Shown piece by piece: positions 5,231 through 7,871 of a stretch of DNA of 7,871 bases (the first letter of the stretch is position 1; the number at the start of each line of letters is the position of its first letter). Source of the DNA: DATFYM01 sp035315065 (GTDB lineage: Bacteria > Acidobacteriota > Terriglobia > UBA7540); the NCBI GenBank assembly GCA_035315065.1, contig DATFYM010000231.1, positions 1 to 7,871 on the forward strand, in the 5' to 3' direction. Made by a program: the position numbers and the translations under genes. The notes under the pieces were generated by a model that was not told the origin of the DNA, ran no database searches, and saw only the letters and a program-made list of their open reading frames with translations.

Positions 5231-5424
5231 AAGGGTGAAGGGTAAAGGGTAAAAGGGACGCGTTCAGAACGGCGAAGAACGCTGAGGTAACGGCGAAAGA
5301 TCCGAAGCGGGAACGTGTGAACGAGAGAGGATAAGGGACGGCTGGGCACGACGCGCTGGTGGCTGCACGCCGATTAATCGCCACTCGACGCTTCTTCCCC
5401 GTTTACCCTTTACCCTTCACCCTT
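5231..5424. repeat. Inverted AAGGGTRAAGGGTAAA arms in the uppS-cdsA spacer
   Basis: Bases 5231-5253 and 5402-5424 are perfect reverse complements over 23 bases; each arm is three copies of a GGGTAAA/GGGTGAA word. The pairing continues imperfectly outside, since AGAAG at 5229-5233 has a partner near 5391. The loop of ~148 bases shows repeated AACGGCGAA but no gene. The right arm ends 26 bases before the cdsA start. In a shared transcript this would form a stable hairpin between uppS and cdsA. Confidence 0.75.
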
Positions 5425-5450
5425 TACCCTCGGCTCCAGCCAACCATCGA

Positions 5451-6308
5451 ATGAGAAACCGGATCCTCACCGCCCTGGCTCTGATTCCGCCCGTGGCTTA
5501 CGTTCTGGGGTGGGCACCGGAATGGCTGTTCGTCCTGGTGCTCATCGCAGTGGCGGAGTTGTGTCTCTACGAGTATTTTGCCATTTGCCGGCACGTCGGT
5601 CTTGAACCGATGGCTTGGGTGGGCTACGTCGCAGGGGCGCTCATCTGTTTGGCGTCGGCGACCCAGGCGCAGCGGCTGACGCTGGCGCTGCCGATGTTGC
5701 CGGTCGTTCCTTTTCTGATCCTGTCACTGGCCATGCTCGGGACGCCGGACCTCAAGAATTACCTGGGGAAGGTCGCCTGCACCCTATTCGGCCTTGTCTA
5801 CATTCCCCTCGCGCTCTCGGCGTTGACGCCGATTCGTTTCCGGTCCATTCCAGGGCATTGTGGCCTTGTTCCAGCCTGGGAGCTAAAAGACCCCCGGTGG
5901 GCAATCTCGCTGCTGTTCGCGGTGATCTGGGGCGGCGATACTCTGGCCTACTTCGTTGGCCGCGCCATCGGCCGCCACCCCCTCGCGGCGAGAATCTCTC
6001 CCAAGAAAACATTGGAAGGAGCGATCGGAGGATTGCTGGGCAGCGTGCTTGCTGGGCTGGGTGCCAGGTTTGCTTTTCCGGGCGATATCCCCAACCTGGA
6101 CCTCGGTGCGTTTATTGCGGTGGTGATCTTGGTGGCGCTGGCGGGCCAGATCGGCGACCTGGCCGAATCGGCGCTCAAACGTGGAGCGAAAATGAAAGAC
6201 TCGGGCGCCATCCTGCCCGGCCACGGTGGTATGCTGGATCGGCTGGATAGCCTGTTGTTTGCGGCCCCGACCCTCTGGTTAGTGCTGACGGTCGTCAGTA
6301 GATGGTAG
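5451..6308 (+). CDS. cdsA: Phosphatidate cytidylyltransferase (CDP-diacylglycerol synthase)
   Basis: CdsA is an integral inner-membrane enzyme that makes CDP-diacylglycerol from CTP and phosphatidic acid, feeding all phospholipid synthesis. The 285-residue product has the family signature near its C terminus (240-266): SALKRGAKMKDSGAILPGHG followed by GMLDRLD, which carries the metal and CTP-binding acids. Also typical are IWGGDTLAYFVGRAIGRH and ISPKKTLEGAIGGLLGS. Hydrophobic segments at roughly 5-35, 55-75, 78-95, 107-127, 152-172, 190-210 and 218-236 agree with the multi-pass topology. The ATG at 5451 gives the usual MRNRILTALALIP start; the ribosome site is weak. Confidence 0.95.
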   Translation: MRNRILTALALIPPVAYVLGWAPEWLFVLVLIAVAELCLYEYFAICRHVGLEPMAWVGYVAGALICLASATQAQRLTLALPMLPVVPFLILSLAMLGTPDLKNYLGKVACTLFGLVYIPLALSALTPIRFRSIPGHCGLVPAWELKDPRWAISLLFAVIWGGDTLAYFVGRAIGRHPLAARISPKKTLEGAIGGLLGSVLAGLGARFAFPGDIPNLDLGAFIAVVILVALAGQIGDLAESALKRGAKMKDSGAILPGHGGMLDRLDSLLFAAPTLWLVLTVVSRW

Positions 6309-6515
6309 ACGGAATGAGGGGAAGGACGGTAGGCGGCGGATGGTAGGCGCAATGAGGAACTCGGGGTTCGGGATTCGGGTTTCGGGGTTCGATGAGAAGA
6401 CAGGGGTCGAGCTTCTGGTTTCGCGGAACGAGAGCCACACGTCCCTGCCAGGCTGTCTTCTTCTGCGAACCCCGAATCCCGAATCCCGAACCCCGATTCC
6501 CTCGTTCCGTCTACC
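6304..6515. repeat. Nested inverted repeats in the cdsA-dxr spacer
   Basis: Three stem segments nest. Outer: 6304-6320 with 6499-6515, 16 of 17 matched (GGTAGACGGAATGAGGG). Middle: 6356-6391 with 6466-6501, 33 of 36 matched, made of GGGGTTCGGGATTCGGG words. Inner: AGAAGACAG at 6395-6403 with CTGTCTTCT at 6453-6461. The left bulge at 6321-6355 carries a degenerate extra copy of the outer word, and the right side runs on into CCGTCTACCGTCTACCGTC to 6525. The whole 228-base spacer between cdsA and dxr can thus fold as one long hairpin. The outer arm begins inside the last codons of cdsA. Confidence 0.8.
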
Positions 6516-6536
6516 GTCTACCGTCTACCCTTTATA

Positions 6537-7736
6537 ATGAAACGCATTTGCATTCTCGGCTCAACCGGCTCCATCGGCACCAACACCTTGCGGGTGGTGC
6601 GGAGCCTGCCCGGGCGCTTCCGCGTGGAGTCGCTTTCCGCCGGCAGGAATCTGGACCTCCTCGCCGAACAGATCATCGAATTTCGACCGCGCTTGGTAAG
6701 CGTGGGCGCGAGCGAGTGGATCGAGCCGCTGCGCCAACGGGTCAACGCTGAGTGGGCTATGTGGGCCAAGGGGGCCAGGGGCGATCGAGAGCCGCTGCGA
6801 ATCGTGGCGGGCAGCGCAGGACGGGTGGAGGCAGCGACCTTGCCGGAAGTGGACTTCGTGGTCTCTGCGTCGCACGGGACCACGGGTCTGGTGGCCACTT
6901 ATGAGGCGGTGCGGGCCGGCAAGTCCGTGGGGCTGGCCAATAAGGAAGTGCTGGTGGTGGCCGGGCAACTGGTCACGGGTGCCGCGCGCGAGCTGGGGGT
7001 CGACCTGCTACCCATTGACAGCGAGCACAGCGCCCTCCACCAATGCCTGCGAGCGGGCAGCCCGGCCGAGGTGCGCCGAGTGATTCTGACCGCTTCCGGC
7101 GGACCCTTCCTCCGGACCCCGCCAGAGCGCTTCGATTCCATCACCCCGGAACAAGCTCTGAAGCACCCCGTGTGGAAGATGGGAGGACGCGTCACCATCG
7201 ACTCAGCCACGCTGATGAACAAGGGCCTGGAGATCATCGAAGCCCACTGGCTTTTCGGCGTTCCTTCCGGCCGCATCAGCGTGTTGATTCACCCGGAATC
7301 GATCGTGCATTCCATGATAGAATTCAGTGACGGTTCGGTGATGGGCCAGCTTTCGGTAGCCGACATGCGGATTCCGATTCAATACGCCCTCACCTACCCC
7401 GAGCGCGTAGGGACGAACGGCGACTGCCCCCGGCTCGACCTGGTTCGCGCCGGGCGATTGAGTTTTGAAGAGCCGGATACCAGCCGTTTTGCGTGCCTCG
7501 CGCTCGGCCGCGCGGCCCTGGAACAGGGTGGCGCCATGCCCTGCGCTTTGAATGCGGCGGACGAGGTGGCCGTAGAAGCGTTTCTCGGCGGCAGACTCCG
7601 TTTTGGGGACATTCCGCGCGTCATCGAAAAGGTCATGGGCGACATGCCGTCCGCCGATTTGGGTTCTATGGCGGAAGTCCTGGAGTGCGATCAGGAAGGG
7701 CGCCGGCGAGCTGCCGAGGTGATCGGGAGCATCTAA
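6537..7736 (+). CDS. dxr: 1-deoxy-D-xylulose-5-phosphate reductoisomerase
   Basis: DXR converts DXP to MEP with NADPH, the committed step of the MEP isoprenoid pathway, in the cytoplasm. The 399-residue product is full length. Motifs: NADPH site LGSTGSIGTNT (7-17), LANKEVLV (133-140), metal site PIDSEHSA (159-166) with D161 and E163, LTASGGPF (184-191), KHPVWKMGGRVTIDSATLMN (209-228), KGLE (229-232) with metal ligand E232, LIHPESIVHSM (250-260) and QLSVADMRIPIQYAL (271-285). SASHGTTGL (110-118) replaces the more usual SAISGAAGL-like turn. The ATG at 6537 gives the expected MKRICILGSTGSIG; no Shine-Dalgarno is visible and the sequence just upstream is the CCGTCTA array. It is the last intact gene of the uppS-cdsA-dxr run. 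Confidence 0.97.
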   Translation: MKRICILGSTGSIGTNTLRVVRSLPGRFRVESLSAGRNLDLLAEQIIEFRPRLVSVGASEWIEPLRQRVNAEWAMWAKGARGDREPLRIVAGSAGRVEAATLPEVDFVVSASHGTTGLVATYEAVRAGKSVGLANKEVLVVAGQLVTGAARELGVDLLPIDSEHSALHQCLRAGSPAEVRRVILTASGGPFLRTPPERFDSITPEQALKHPVWKMGGRVTIDSATLMNKGLEIIEAHWLFGVPSGRISVLIHPESIVHSMIEFSDGSVMGQLSVADMRIPIQYALTYPERVGTNGDCPRLDLVRAGRLSFEEPDTSRFACLALGRAALEQGGAMPCALNAADEVAVEAFLGGRLRFGDIPRVIEKVMGDMPSADLGSMAEVLECDQEGRRRAAEVIGSI

Positions 7737-7746
7737 ACATAGCGTC

Positions 7747-7871
7747 TTAAGTAATGCCGCATAATCGATGCAGCACCGAGTTCGGTTTTTGCCAAGCGGC
7801 CATCTGCTGCGAGACCGCATCGAGCAAATCTTTAAGCTCGGGGAAGTACTGGTTATGGGTACAGAGCCGCC
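7747..7871 (-). CDS. C-terminal end of a probable IS630-type transposase (partial)
   Basis: The minus-strand frame, open to the window edge, reads RLCTHNQYFPELKDLLDAVS, then QQMAAWQKPNSVLHRLCGIT and TAA at 7749-7747. THNQYFPxLxxLxxAV resembles the segment after the last catalytic Glu in IS630/Tc1-type DDE transposases (compare THNRFF..L). The catalytic residues would lie beyond the window. The stop is only 10 bases from the end of dxr, on the opposite strand. If an element boundary is present it lies at about 7735-7746. The family call is tentative; that the frame is a real protein tail is fairly clear. Confidence 0.5.
   Translation of the reverse strand, partial: RLCTHNQYFPELKDLLDAVSQQMAAWQKPNSVLHRLCGIT

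Noticed and set aside
4679..5384. Minus-strand frames opposite uppS and the uppS-cdsA spacer
   Set aside because: They mirror conserved uppS codons or the inverted arrays, and uppS motifs fully account for the coding signal.
6533..6538. TATAAT just upstream of dxr as a promoter
   Set aside because: It overlaps the dxr ATG at 6537, so transcription would begin inside the gene, past the start codon.
7203..7820. Minus-strand frame of 205 codons covering the end of dxr
   Set aside because: It is a shadow of dxr; the real minus-strand signal past 7747 is in a different frame (the transposase-like tail).

Overview
The window looks like a piece of an Acidobacteriota chromosome (soil or metagenome type). 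Taxonomic evidence: a BshB1-type bacillithiol deacetylase, the C-terminal tail typical of acidobacterial MacB/ADOP-like permeases, a PD40 propeller tail ending in an NNNVWMVEGF-like motif, and GC-rich coding DNA broken up by intergenic arrays of short repeated words. This placement rests on family recognition from memory; no search was run.

Layout. 1-245: a possible tail of an upstream gene, then a two-hairpin REP-like element. 246-959: bshB1 (+). 960-1100: an imperfect inverted repeat built of GTCGAAAG-like words. 1101-1379: a small unrecognised cysteine-rich protein (+). 1380-2158: no intact gene; it holds a terminator-like hairpin, short tandem words, a remnant of a permease gene (-), and a pair of ~60-bp inverted arms at 1783-1842 and 2069-2129. 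2159-3629: a run of damaged genes: a frameshifted hypothetical gene (-), the tail of a PD40/WD40-like propeller gene (+) abutting it head to head near 2700, and a minus-strand toxin-antitoxin-like array DUF2281 (broken) - DUF433 (intact) - DUF5615 (truncated). 3688-4276: an intact vapBC module (-), with a promoter that fires away from the next operon. 4458-7736: uppS, cdsA and dxr (+), all intact. 7747-7871: the C-terminal tail of a probable IS630-type transposase (-), running off the window.

How the genes relate. dxr makes MEP, the committed precursor of isoprenoids. UppS elongates isoprenoid diphosphates to the undecaprenyl carrier used for the cell wall. CdsA makes CDP-diacylglycerol for phospholipids. 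This is the familiar bacterial envelope cluster, but here the genes are separated by ~230-base spacers that can fold into long hairpins, rather than tightly packed. The flanks and the 1.4-4.3 kb interval are accessory DNA: remnants, toxin-antitoxin modules and an insertion-sequence fragment.

I see no convincing new defence or biosynthetic system. The most unusual features are (a) the recurring spacer architecture, in which each spacer carries a different short-word vocabulary arranged as inverted arms, and (b) the translationally coupled DUF2281-DUF433-DUF5615 array in which only the middle gene is intact.
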